15,149 nucleotides of DNA, taken from the NCBI GenBank assembly GCA_009922885.1, contig RFUP01000013.1, forward strand, positions 1 to 15,149, read 5' to 3'. Position 1 is the first letter of the stretch. Each line of letters opens with the position of its first letter. This document shows positions 7,444 through 14,617 of the stretch, piece after piece. The notes beneath the pieces were generated by a model. That model did not search any database, was not told where the DNA came from, and saw only the letters and a list, made by a program, of their open reading frames with translations. Made by a program: the position numbers and the translations under genes. This DNA is from Paracoccaceae bacterium. Lineage in GTDB: Bacteria; Pseudomonadota; Alphaproteobacteria; Rhodobacterales; Rhodobacteraceae.

Positions 7444-7992
7444 TCAGAACCAGCGCATCAGCATGGTGCGTATCTCTTTCGGAAACAGGTCGTAATAGTC
7501 AGGAGCCGGCATCCACACTCCCAAGCCTACGCGGAAAACGAGCACCATGAACAAGACCAGACCAAGCCCGGCTAGAAACCAGCGCTTTTCTCGCAGTCCA
7601 GCGCGCCATGAAAGGAAGAGGACAAACAGGAGCGTCCCGACTGCATAACCCGTATGTTGGGTCGCCCAGACATAAGCCCCGAAATAGGTAAGAAACTCCA
7701 AAGGCAGGAGCCAGCTCAAGATTGCCGAACGGGCTGCCTGTTTCTCATCCTGGCTTGGCGGGTGCTTTCTAATATCAGCAACCTCACGCCAAAGAGTAAT
7801 TGCATTGGTCAGCACCAAAACACCCAAGGCAAGAGACGGCATCAGCCAAGGCTGCGTCCACCATCCCCCCCTGGCATTCGTGCGCGTCGCAGTCCCGATC
7901 AAACCCAAGAGAGTTGCAGAGCAAAGAAAGAAAATCACCGTTAGGGCCATTGCCTCAAGACGGTTCGCCCCCGTCTCTTTCTTTTCAGACAT
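7444..7992 (-). CDS. tctB: Tripartite tricarboxylate transporter small permease TctB
   Basis: 182-residue small membrane subunit (DUF1468 type), usual size for TctB. Hydrophobic segments lie near residues 14-34, 48-68, 90-110, 113-129 and 137-158; the third and fourth are nearly continuous, giving the family's four to five helices. Sequence is poorly conserved in this family, so the call rests on length, helix pattern and the C-B-A gene order. The ATG at 7992 has GAGGAGAG just upstream. It forms the membrane complex with TctA. Confidence 0.93.
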   Translation of the reverse strand: MSEKKETGANRLEAMALTVIFFLCSATLLGLIGTATRTNARGGWWTQPWLMPSLALGVLVLTNAITLWREVADIRKHPPSQDEKQAARSAILSWLLPLEFLTYFGAYVWATQHTGYAVGTLLFVLFLSWRAGLREKRWFLAGLGLVLFMVLVFRVGLGVWMPAPDYYDLFPKEIRTMLMRWF

Positions 7993-8022
7993 GAGCTCTC
8001 CTCAGTGCATTCGAGACAAACA

Positions 8023-8049
8023 GGTGCCCGACCAAATCAGCCGGGCACC
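8023..8049 (-). promoter_or_regulatory. Intercistronic hairpin between tctC and tctB
   Basis: GGTGCCCG at 8023-8030 and CGGGCACC at 8042-8049 form a perfect 8-bp stem with an 11-base loop, 11 bases after the tctC stop. On the transcribed (minus) strand only a weak TGTTTGTC follows. This suits a partial terminator or an RNA 3'-end protector, making binding-protein mRNA more abundant than permease mRNA, a common pattern in binding-protein transport operons. Confidence 0.6.
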
Positions 8050-8060
8050 AGATGGCGCGC

Positions 8061-9005
8061 TTAGTTCACACCAAGTTTCTCACGAAGGGCCGCAAGGTCC
8101 TTCATGTCTTTCGCAACCTGAGCCACTGAAGCCGCCTGATCTTGCCAATAGACAAGCGCACCAGTGGTTTTTGCGATCTCTTGGGCGGCATCCGAAGCGA
8201 TCACTTTCTGGGCGACAGCTGCAATCTTGTCTTTCACTTCCTGCGGCGTTCCTTTGGGAACAAACAGGCCGTTCCAGAGGGATGCCCCTGCGAGTGCCGG
8301 AACCTGTTCGCCAAGTGTTGCGGTGTCAGGCGTGATCGCGGTCCGCTCACCAGTGATCGTGGCGAGCACCTTGATCTCGTTCAAGCAAGGCAGCACGAGT
8401 TGCGCTGTCGTGTTGATGACATCCGCATCGCCGTTTGCCAGCGTGGAGCAGTCAACAGCATCAAACGCAGCTTCGGCGGAGAATTTACCGCCAAGCTCGC
8501 CGATTCCGTAGAACGTCATCATGGTCGGTTCGATCCCATAGCCGAAGTGACCGAGACGCACTTCGTTCGACTTGGAGTGTTCGGCAAGCTCCGCCATGTT
8601 GCTGTAGGGGGCGTCGCCTTTTGCGGCGATCAGGAAGGGATAGGTAAGAAAGATCCCGACCGGCTCCAGTGCATCGGGCGCGATCTGGGCGTCAGCCCCC
8701 ATCGTCTTCACAGTTGGGATACCCACTGTGAATGACCCGATGGTGTAGCCATCTGCCCGCGCGCTTGCGACCTCTACGCCACCCACAACACCGCCGCCAC
8801 CCGGCTTGTTGACCACGGCAGCAGGTGTGCCGGTTTCGTTTTGCAGTTCCTCTGCGATCATTCGCGTCAGAACATCTTCAAGATCGCCCGGCGGCCAAGG
8901 AACGATAAACGTAACGGGCTTTTCCGGATACTCTGCCAATGCACTTCCGGCCGTCGCGGCCATCAACAAAGCAAGAGCGCTTCCCAAGAAGGGCTTCATG
9001 GACAT
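8061..9005 (-). CDS. tctC: Tripartite tricarboxylate transporter solute-binding protein TctC
   Basis: 314-residue periplasmic binding protein of the Bug/TctC family that captures a carboxylate and hands it to TctAB. The N-terminus MSMKPFLGSALALLM...GSALA is a Sec signal peptide with cleavage expected after ALA near residue 24. The mature part opens with YPEKPVTFIVPWPPGD, the family's first ligand-loop region, and later shows NKPGGGGVVGG and RADGYTIG. Length is typical (about 320). The reading frame stays open far upstream, but ATG 9005 has an AGGGAG site 7 bases before it and gives a proper signal peptide. First gene of the minus-strand operon, divergent from iclR. Bug proteins bind varied ligands (citrate, tricarballylate, aspartate and others), so the substrate is unknown. 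Confidence 0.95.
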   Translation of the reverse strand: MSMKPFLGSALALLMAATAGSALAEYPEKPVTFIVPWPPGDLEDVLTRMIAEELQNETGTPAAVVNKPGGGGVVGGVEVASARADGYTIGSFTVGIPTVKTMGADAQIAPDALEPVGIFLTYPFLIAAKGDAPYSNMAELAEHSKSNEVRLGHFGYGIEPTMMTFYGIGELGGKFSAEAAFDAVDCSTLANGDADVINTTAQLVLPCLNEIKVLATITGERTAITPDTATLGEQVPALAGASLWNGLFVPKGTPQEVKDKIAAVAQKVIASDAAQEIAKTTGALVYWQDQAASVAQVAKDMKDLAALREKLGVN

Positions 9006-9012
9006 CTGTTTT

Positions 9013-9018
9013 CTCCCT
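9013..9018 (-). promoter_or_regulatory. Ribosome binding site deciding the tctC start
   Basis: On the minus strand AGGGAG (9018-9013) stands 7 bases before ATG 9005. This selects MSMKPFLG as the N-terminus over the longer open frame upstream and over the ATG at 8999, which would be 13 bases away. Confidence 0.7.
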
Positions 9019-9026
9019 GTGTGCCG

Positions 9027-9065
9027 GACGCTAAAGCGTCGGTTCATTATTTGAACCATCGGTTC
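9027..9065. promoter_or_regulatory. Probable IclR operator cluster in the tctC leader
   Basis: Three abutting inverted repeats: GACGCT-AA-AGCGTC at 9027-9040, GGTTCA-N5-TGAACC at 9041-9057, and GAACC-ATC-GGTTC at 9053-9065, which shares its left arm with the second. The GGTTC/GAACC half-site therefore occurs three times in alternating orientation. IclR-family dimers bind such short AT-centred palindromes. Position between the proposed tctC promoter and its ribosome site fits repression of the transporter operon. No binding data; inferred from symmetry and the adjacent regulator gene. Confidence 0.55.
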
Positions 9066-9072
9066 TATTTCA

Positions 9073-9103
9073 GATTGACAGTCGCAGGCCGAGTCTGTCA
9101 ACA
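9073..9103. promoter_or_regulatory. Overlapping divergent promoters of tctC and iclR (candidate)
   Basis: TTGACAG at 9075-9081 and CTGTCAA at 9095-9101 are perfect inverted copies 13 bases apart. Each contains a consensus TTGACA -35 box facing the other way: 9075-9080 on plus for iclR and 9101-9096 on minus for tctC. The -10 boxes 17 to 18 bases on are poor (TCAACA on plus; TCAATC or CAATCT on minus), which suits regulated promoters. The same symmetry could instead be a protein-binding site. Confidence 0.4.
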
Positions 9104-9104
9104 C

Positions 9105-9127
9105 TTTTGGAAATGAGCTTTTCAAAA
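9105..9127. promoter_or_regulatory. AT-rich imperfect palindrome upstream of iclR
   Basis: TTTTGGAAA at 9105-9113 and TTTTCAAAA at 9119-9127 match as inverted arms in 8 of 9 positions, with spacer TGAGC. It lies about 45 bases before the iclR start and could be a second regulator site used for autoregulation, or simply AT-rich promoter DNA. Confidence 0.3.
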
Positions 9128-9170
9128 CTCTCATGCCCTTGAAACCCTCAGGCCGACGACAGCGAGAACG

Positions 9171-9944
9171 ATGGGAACCGTTACCAAAGCCCTCACCCTG
9201 CTTGATCACTTCACTCTCGCACGCCCGCTCATCGGTTTGAGCGAGATGGCGCGCCTTGCCGGAGTGAACAAGGCAACGGCTTTCCGGCTTCTCACTGAGC
9301 TTCAAAACGCGGGCTTCGTCGAGCAAGCAGGCAGCGCTCGGGAGTATCGTCTTGGTCCTGCAGTCTTGCGGCTCGCCAGCCTGCGCGAAGCAACAGTGCC
9401 GATGCGCGAAGCCGCTTCCACTGTTCTGCGCACCCTTGCGGATACCACGGGTGAGACTGCACATATGTCGCTTCTGCAAGGCGGGCGGCTTGTCACGACG
9501 GTGCATGCGCTTTCATCGCGCCACGGCACACGCGTCACCATGGATGATGCGTCGGTTCTGACATTCCATGGCACCGGGTCAGGTCTCGCGGTGCTCGCAT
9601 TTCTGCCCGAGCCTGAGATCAAGGCGATACTCTCTGCGCCCCTCAAACCTCACACCCAAGAAACCGTAACGGACCCCAAACGGATCAGAGAGCAAATCGC
9701 TGAAGTGCGCCGATCCGGGATCGCGGAAAGCGTTGGCGGGTTCGAAAAGGATGTCCACTCACACGCCGCACCGATTTTCGACGCCGAAGAGCGCGTAATG
9801 GGGGCAATTGCCATTGCGGCTCCCGTCGCACGAATGACACCAGAACTACGCAGCGAGATTAGAGCAGCCTTGGCCAAAGGCGCTCAGGAATTGATCAATC
9901 GGTTGGGCGGCCACGTTCCCGCACATCTGCGCCCTGCAGCCTGA
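9171..9944 (+). CDS. IclR-family transcriptional regulator
   Basis: 257-residue regulator, normal IclR length. The winged helix-turn-helix lies at about residues 4-60, with recognition-helix region MARLAGVNKATAFRLLTEL near 26-44 followed by the wing (REYRLGPAVLRL). The IclR effector domain fills about 75-250 and includes GETAHMSLLQGG and the late GGFEKDVHSHAAPIFD, the usual ligand-pocket region. IclR proteins bind small carboxylates or aromatic acids and act as repressors or activators. The start ATG 9171 has only a weak GAGAA-like site, suggesting low expression. It is divergent from tctC and 15 bases before the aminotransferase, so it probably controls both operons in response to the imported compound or a product of its breakdown. 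Confidence 0.95.
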   Translation: MGTVTKALTLLDHFTLARPLIGLSEMARLAGVNKATAFRLLTELQNAGFVEQAGSAREYRLGPAVLRLASLREATVPMREAASTVLRTLADTTGETAHMSLLQGGRLVTTVHALSSRHGTRVTMDDASVLTFHGTGSGLAVLAFLPEPEIKAILSAPLKPHTQETVTDPKRIREQIAEVRRSGIAESVGGFEKDVHSHAAPIFDAEERVMGAIAIAAPVARMTPELRSEIRAALAKGAQELINRLGGHVPAHLRPAA

Positions 9945-9959
9945 CCAAAAGGAGTTTCG

Positions 9960-11246
9960 ATGAAAGATCAGAACTGGCTCAAAGAGCACAATGCGCGCTC
10001 CATGTGGCATCCGATGACTGCCCCATCGGACAGCCTGATGAATCCGCCCACCATCATCACCGAAGGCCATGGGGTGAAGATCATTGATGTCGACGGCCAC
10101 GAAGTTGTTGATGCCGTCGGCGGGCTCTGGAACGTGAACCTCGGCTTCTCCTGCCAGCCGGTCAAAGACGCGATTTACGCCCAGTTGAACCGACTGCCAT
10201 ACTACTCGACCTTCCGCGGCACCTCGAACGATGCCGTTATCGAACTTTCGGAGATGCTACGGTCGTTCTTCGCTCCGGATGGCCTGACCCGAGCGTTCTA
10301 CACATCGGGCGGGTCCGACTCTGTAGAAACCGCTCTGCGCCTTTCCCGCCAGTACCACAAAATCCGGGGTGAGGCCTCTCGCACGAAATTCCTGTCCCTG
10401 AAGAAAGGGTATCACGGCACCCATTTCGGCGGGGCGAGCGTGAACGGCAATGCCAATTTTCGCACACAATACGAGCCTCTCTTGCCCGGATGCCATCACA
10501 TCCCCGCGCCCTATACATATCGCAATCCCTTCAACGAGTCTGACCCAGAAAAACTGGCGCAACTTTGCCTGCAGGCTCTGGAAGACGAAATTGCCTTCCA
10601 AGGCGCCAACACAATTGCCGCATTCATCATGGAGCCAATCCTCGGTGCGGGCGGTGTCATTCCACCCCACAAGAGCTTCATGCCCGGCGTTGCAGAAATT
10701 TGCCGTCGCAACGGCATCCTGTTGATCGCAGACGAAGTGATCACGGCCTTTGGGCGCACAGGCTCCTGGACCGGCTCCCGGCATTGGGGCGTACAGCCCG
10801 ACTTCATGTGCACCGCCAAAGCAATAACGAACGGATACTTCCCGTTCGGTGCCGTCATGATCGCCGAACAAGTCGTTGAAGTTTTCGAAAATGACAAAAC
10901 CGGCGCTGCGGCAATCGGGCATGGCTACACCTACTCAGGCCACCCTGTGGGCGCTGCAGCGGCTGTCGCTTGCCTGCAAGAAACCCTGAGGCTTGAAGTG
11001 AACAAGAATGCCGCCATTCGCGGAGCAGAACTCCATGAGGGGCTCTTGGCACTCCAGAAGAAGCACGCGCTCATCGGGGACGTGCGTGGCGGGCATGGTC
11101 TGATGTGTGCTCTCGAACTGGTCGCAGACAGGGAAACGAAAAAGCCGATCGACAAAGCGACAATCGGGAAAATCCAGGAAACGGCCTATCGCACAGGCGC
11201 GATGGTACGGGTTTCCGGCCCGAATATCATCATGTCGCCGCCGTAG
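9960..11246 (+). CDS. Class III aminotransferase (omega/beta-amino acid type), short C-terminus
   Basis: 428-residue PLP aminotransferase, fold type I class III, moving an amino group from an omega- or beta-amine to a keto acid. The PLP lysine is Lys287 (CTAKAITNGYFPFG), the cofactor Asp is Asp258 (IADEVITAFGRTGSW), the phosphate-contact motif is GGSDSVE at 117-123, and HGYTYSGHP at 322-330 is the conserved second-subunit loop. The clear AAGGAG site fixes ATG 9960. It resembles taurine-, beta-alanine- and other omega-amino acid:pyruvate aminotransferases. Relatives continue about 25 to 35 residues after the NIIMSPP segment; here TAG follows at once, so the last C-terminal helix is missing. 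It lies 15 bases after iclR and 20 before the hydrolase. The activity of the shortened protein is uncertain. Confidence 0.92.
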   Translation: MKDQNWLKEHNARSMWHPMTAPSDSLMNPPTIITEGHGVKIIDVDGHEVVDAVGGLWNVNLGFSCQPVKDAIYAQLNRLPYYSTFRGTSNDAVIELSEMLRSFFAPDGLTRAFYTSGGSDSVETALRLSRQYHKIRGEASRTKFLSLKKGYHGTHFGGASVNGNANFRTQYEPLLPGCHHIPAPYTYRNPFNESDPEKLAQLCLQALEDEIAFQGANTIAAFIMEPILGAGGVIPPHKSFMPGVAEICRRNGILLIADEVITAFGRTGSWTGSRHWGVQPDFMCTAKAITNGYFPFGAVMIAEQVVEVFENDKTGAAAIGHGYTYSGHPVGAAAAVACLQETLRLEVNKNAAIRGAELHEGLLALQKKHALIGDVRGGHGLMCALELVADRETKKPIDKATIGKIQETAYRTGAMVRVSGPNIIMSPP

Positions 11247-11266
11247 GGAAGAGAGGGAGAGTTTTC

Positions 11267-12508
11267 ATGGATCGGGTCACGCCCGAAGCCGCTGGCTTCG
11301 ATGTCGAGCGTCTCCACCGCATCGATAGCTGGATGCAAAGCTATTTGGACCGCGGACGTTATCCTGGCAGCTCGGTCCTGATCGCGAGAGGCGGCAAAGA
11401 GGTCTACTTCTCCGCAGTCGGCAACCGCGACGTCGAAGCTGCTACTCCCATGACAAGGGACAGTATCGTCCGGATTTATTCCATGACGAAGCCGATAACC
11501 TCGGTTGCGATCATGATGTTGGTCGAGCGAGGCCTCTTCCATCTGGATGCTCCGATTTCCGATTTTTTACCCGAATTCTCCAAATGTCATGCACTGGTTC
11601 CGGGCGCAGAAAGCATCGAAGAAACCGAACGATGCGCCACCCCAACCGTGCACCATTTGCTCACCCACACCTCGGGGATGAGCTACCCGTTCAACGTAGG
11701 CGTCCTCCCCAAGGCAATGGACGAGCGTGGCCTCATCTTCCGTGCGGACGCAGGCCCCTTGGCCGATCAGGTTAAAGAATTGGCCGAACTGCCGCTCGCT
11801 TTCAAACCGGGCGCGCGATGGGAGTACTCGGTATCGATCGACGTGCTTGGCCGCATTATCGAAGTGGTCGCCGGGAAGTCGCTAGAGGCCTACTTCAACG
11901 AAGAAATTTTCGCGCCCCTCGGAATGACCGAAACAGGTTTCAGCGTCCCCAAAGGCGGTAAGGAACGCTTCGCCGCGCTTTATTCATCGCTCGAAGGCAA
12001 TGCGATGGCTCTGAATGCAAAGCGCGCCGGCGGGCCAATCCTCCGGCGTGTTGACGGTCAGGACGGATCTCCATGGCTAAACGCAACCATGCATTCCGGC
12101 GGTGGCGGTCTCGTGGGCACAATCGATGATTACATGCGCTTTTGCGAAATGCTTCGTTCGGGCGGCGCGGGCCAAAATGGCCGTCTGCTGTCGCCAAAGA
12201 CACTCGAATTTATGATGCGCAACCACCTTCCAGGCGACATTGCCTCAATGGGCCCAACCAGCTTCGCAGAGCAACCGATGGAAGGCATGGGGTTTGGCCT
12301 CGGGGGATCGGTCGTGCTGAATCCTGGCCGTGTTCGCACCCCAGGCTCAATTGGCGACTTTTCTTGGGGCGGAATGGCCTCGACCTTTTTCTGGGTCGAC
12401 CCGGTACACGACATGAGCGTCGTTTTCTTCACACAGCTGACCCCCTCCTCCTCCTATCCAGCCAGAGCGCAACTCAAAGCACTAATTCATGGAGCGATGC
12501 TCCAATGA
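11267..12508 (+). CDS. Beta-lactamase-fold serine hydrolase (family VIII esterase-like)
   Basis: 413 residues from ATG 11267, which follows a strong GAGAGGGAGAG site. The nucleophile motif SMTK (Ser72, Lys75) is in IVRIYSMTKP, the tyrosine motif is YSVS at 187-190 in place of the YxN of beta-lactamases, and the third element is WGG at 367-369 in DFSWGGMAS, typical of family VIII carboxylesterases. A glycine-rich HSGGGGL lies at 276-282. There is no signal peptide, so it acts in the cytoplasm, which argues against penicillin resistance or cell-wall work. It probably hydrolyses an ester, lactone or amide of the imported compound. Its stop overlaps the ATG of the CoA synthetase gene (ATGA at 12505-12508), supporting a shared pathway. 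Confidence 0.9.
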   Translation: MDRVTPEAAGFDVERLHRIDSWMQSYLDRGRYPGSSVLIARGGKEVYFSAVGNRDVEAATPMTRDSIVRIYSMTKPITSVAIMMLVERGLFHLDAPISDFLPEFSKCHALVPGAESIEETERCATPTVHHLLTHTSGMSYPFNVGVLPKAMDERGLIFRADAGPLADQVKELAELPLAFKPGARWEYSVSIDVLGRIIEVVAGKSLEAYFNEEIFAPLGMTETGFSVPKGGKERFAALYSSLEGNAMALNAKRAGGPILRRVDGQDGSPWLNATMHSGGGGLVGTIDDYMRFCEMLRSGGAGQNGRLLSPKTLEFMMRNHLPGDIASMGPTSFAEQPMEGMGFGLGGSVVLNPGRVRTPGSIGDFSWGGMASTFFWVDPVHDMSVVFFTQLTPSSSYPARAQLKALIHGAMLQ

Positions 12509-14463
12509 CACGTCCTATCCTGTGGGAGCCTTCGCCTGAACGCGCGAATGCCACTCGCATGGCTGAATACATGCGCTGGCTCGACGCGCACAAAGGCCTA
12601 TCCTTTCAAAGCTATCCCGCGATGTGGGAGTGGTCCGTCAGCCATCTGGAAGATTTTTGGCAATCAATCTGGGAATTCTTCTCCCTGCGCGCCTCCCAGC
12701 CGCATCACCAGATTCTGGCAAATCGCGCGATGCCGGGCGCTGAATGGTTCACTGGCGCTCAACTGAACCTAGCCGATCAAGTGCTGCGTCACGCGGAAAC
12801 GAAGCCTGACCAAGAAGCTATCATTTTTCGGTCGGAGACATTCGGTCGAAAAGTGCTCACTTGGGCAGGCTTGGCGAGAAAATCAGCCGCTTTCGCAAAT
12901 ACTCTACGATCTATGGGCGTGGAAAAGGGCGATCGGGTTGTCGCCATCCTCCCGAATGACGAAGCCGCCCTCATCGCTTTTCTGGGAACGATCCGCATTG
13001 GTGCGGTTTGGTCGCTTTGCGCGCCGGACATGGGGCATGTCGCCATCCTTGACCGCTTCCAGCAAATCGAGCCGAAAGTCCTCATCGCGCAGGACGGATA
13101 CATCAACGCGGGCAAGACCTATAATCGACAAGACGTGAACGCGCTGATCCGAGGCGGGTTGCCTTCAGTCTCCAGCTACATCGTGGTTCCCGTGGTCGGC
13201 GACGTCCCCGAAGGTGGCATCGACTGGTACGGCCTGACGGATGGCGAGGGTTCTTCAAACACCGAACAGGTCCCCTTCGATCACCCGCTCTGGATCGTGT
13301 ACTCGTCCGGGACAACAGGAAACCCCAAGCCGATCGTTCACGGACATGGCGGCGTGCTTCTCGAGTTCACGAAACAAACCCTTCACACCGATATTGGTAC
13401 AGACACGCGGTTTGCATGGTTGACCTCTTCCGGTTGGATCATGTGGAACTCGCAATGGCACGCTCTGATGCAAGGCGCGACCCTGCTCTGTATAGATGGT
13501 GCAGCTCACCATCCTGACATGATGAACATCTGGAAAATGGTCGCTGAAGAAGGGCTAACGTTCTTTGGCGCTGGTGCGGCCTATTTCACCGCCTGCCAAA
13601 AGGCAGGGATCAAGCCGAGAGCCGAACTTGACCTGAGCGCGCTGAAAGCGATTGGTTCCACCGGCTCTCCTCTCCCTCCAGAAGCATATGACTGGATTTA
13701 CAAAGAGGTTAAGTCAGATCTCTGGCTCGCCCCGATTTCCGGTGGCACCGATCTGGCCGGGGCGTTTGTCTGCGGGAACCCAATGCTGCCCGTGCGCGCC
13801 GGAGAGATGCAATGCCGCGCTCTCGGAAATGCTGTGCGAGCCTTCGATCCAGAGGGCAACGAGGTGTTTTCCATCGTCGGCGAACTGGTGTGCACCGAAC
13901 CACTTCCATCAATGCCGCTCTATTTCTGGAATGACCCAGAGAATGCGCGCCTGAAGTCTTCCTATTTCGAGACTTTCCCCGGTGTCTGGACACACGGCGA
14001 CTGGATCGAAATCACGCCTGAAGGCGGCTCCGTCATCTACGGGCGCTCGGATGCGACGATCAACCGTAAGGGCCTGCGCATGGGGTCGTCCGAAATCTAT
14101 CGAGCCGTAGAAGCGCTGGACGAGGTCGTGGATAGCTTGGTGGTAGACCTTGAGTTCCTTGGTCGCGAGAGCTTCATGCCGCTGTTTGTCATGCTAGCCC
14201 CCGGGATCAAACTCGACGACGCTCTCCAAGCGAAAATCAATAACTCGATCCGGCAAAGCCTATCTGCACGATTCGTTCCCAATGAAATCGTTCAGGTTGC
14301 AGAGATCCCCCGAACACTCTCCGGCAAGAAGCTTGAGGTGCCGGTAAAGAAGCTACTTCTTGGTGGAGATCCTGCAAAAGTGGTCAACAGAGATTCTATG
14401 TCGAATCCTCAGAGTTTCGACATCTATGTGGCGTATTTGGCATCCCAAGTGCCGCAAGCATGA
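12505..14463 (+). CDS. Acetoacetyl-CoA synthetase (acetoacetate-CoA ligase)
   Basis: 652 residues, the usual length. It makes acetoacetyl-CoA from acetoacetate, ATP and CoA (EC 6.2.1.16), feeding thiolase or PHB metabolism. It opens with the N-terminal cap (LWEPSPERANATRMAEYMRWL region). The ATP motif YSSGTTGNPKPIVHGHGG starts at residue 266, followed by SSGWIMWNSQWH. GGTDLAGAF at 413-421 and GNPMLPVRAGEMQC are characteristic of acetoacetyl- rather than acetyl-CoA synthetases. The catalytic lysine is Lys608 in TLSGKKLEVPVKK. The reading frame runs back to 12142, but the true start is ATG 12505, overlapping the hydrolase stop. Last gene of the iclR operon. Known alternative substrates of the family are other short 3-oxo or branched acids. 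Confidence 0.93.
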   Translation: MTRPILWEPSPERANATRMAEYMRWLDAHKGLSFQSYPAMWEWSVSHLEDFWQSIWEFFSLRASQPHHQILANRAMPGAEWFTGAQLNLADQVLRHAETKPDQEAIIFRSETFGRKVLTWAGLARKSAAFANTLRSMGVEKGDRVVAILPNDEAALIAFLGTIRIGAVWSLCAPDMGHVAILDRFQQIEPKVLIAQDGYINAGKTYNRQDVNALIRGGLPSVSSYIVVPVVGDVPEGGIDWYGLTDGEGSSNTEQVPFDHPLWIVYSSGTTGNPKPIVHGHGGVLLEFTKQTLHTDIGTDTRFAWLTSSGWIMWNSQWHALMQGATLLCIDGAAHHPDMMNIWKMVAEEGLTFFGAGAAYFTACQKAGIKPRAELDLSALKAIGSTGSPLPPEAYDWIYKEVKSDLWLAPISGGTDLAGAFVCGNPMLPVRAGEMQCRALGNAVRAFDPEGNEVFSIVGELVCTEPLPSMPLYFWNDPENARLKSSYFETFPGVWTHGDWIEITPEGGSVIYGRSDATINRKGLRMGSSEIYRAVEALDEVVDSLVVDLEFLGRESFMPLFVMLAPGIKLDDALQAKINNSIRQSLSARFVPNEIVQVAEIPRTLSGKKLEVPVKKLLLGGDPAKVVNRDSMSNPQSFDIYVAYLASQVPQA

Positions 14464-14476
14464 GGAAGAACAAGAC

Positions 14477-14503
14477 GAATTGGTCGGGTTTTCTGCCCAA
14501 TTC
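14477..14503 (+). terminator. Inverted repeat after the acetoacetyl-CoA synthetase gene
   Basis: GAATTGG at 14477-14483 and CCAATTC at 14497-14503 form a 7-bp stem with a 13-base loop, 14 bases after the stop. The bases that follow (GGGGTTTAGGGCG) do not form a clear U-tract. It may end the iclR operon weakly; some read-through into the TRAP gene is possible. Confidence 0.35.
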
Positions 14504-14528
14504 GGGGTTTAGGGCGCATAAAAATGTT

Positions 14529-14570
14529 GCGGCTCCTGCCTTTACCCCGCTAACGTGACGACGGAGCCGC
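14529..14570 (+). promoter_or_regulatory. Inverted repeat in the TRAP gene leader
   Basis: GCGGCTCC at 14529-14536 and GGAGCCGC at 14563-14570 are perfect 8-base inverted arms separated by 26 bases, ending 47 bases before the TRAP gene ATG. It could be an operator pair spanning the promoter or a long-loop RNA stem. I see no convincing -35/-10 pair to choose between these. Confidence 0.35.
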
Positions 14571-14617
14571 GAACAAGAATGGCTTACAGATTAACGACAA
14601 TGGAGAGGAGTTCCTAC

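Noticed and set aside
9006..9506. The tctC reading frame stays open for about 167 codons upstream of the chosen start, overlapping iclR.
   Set aside because: The extension has no signal peptide at its own start, covers the divergent control region and runs antisense to iclR; ATG 9005 has a good ribosome site and a proper signal peptide.
11105..11266. The serine hydrolase frame is open 54 codons upstream, inside the aminotransferase gene.
   Set aside because: Low-complexity charged translation typical of an off-frame reading; ATG 11267 has a strong ribosome site and gives the normal family N-terminus.
12142..12504. The acetoacetyl-CoA synthetase frame is open 121 codons upstream inside the serine hydrolase gene.
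   Set aside because: The family length (about 650) and N-terminal cap fit ATG 12505, which has the ATGA overlap typical of this cluster.
11267..12508. Beta-lactamase giving antibiotic resistance.
   Set aside because: No signal peptide, the Tyr motif is YSVS rather than YAN/YSN, the KTG box is replaced by WGG, and it is embedded in a metabolic operon.
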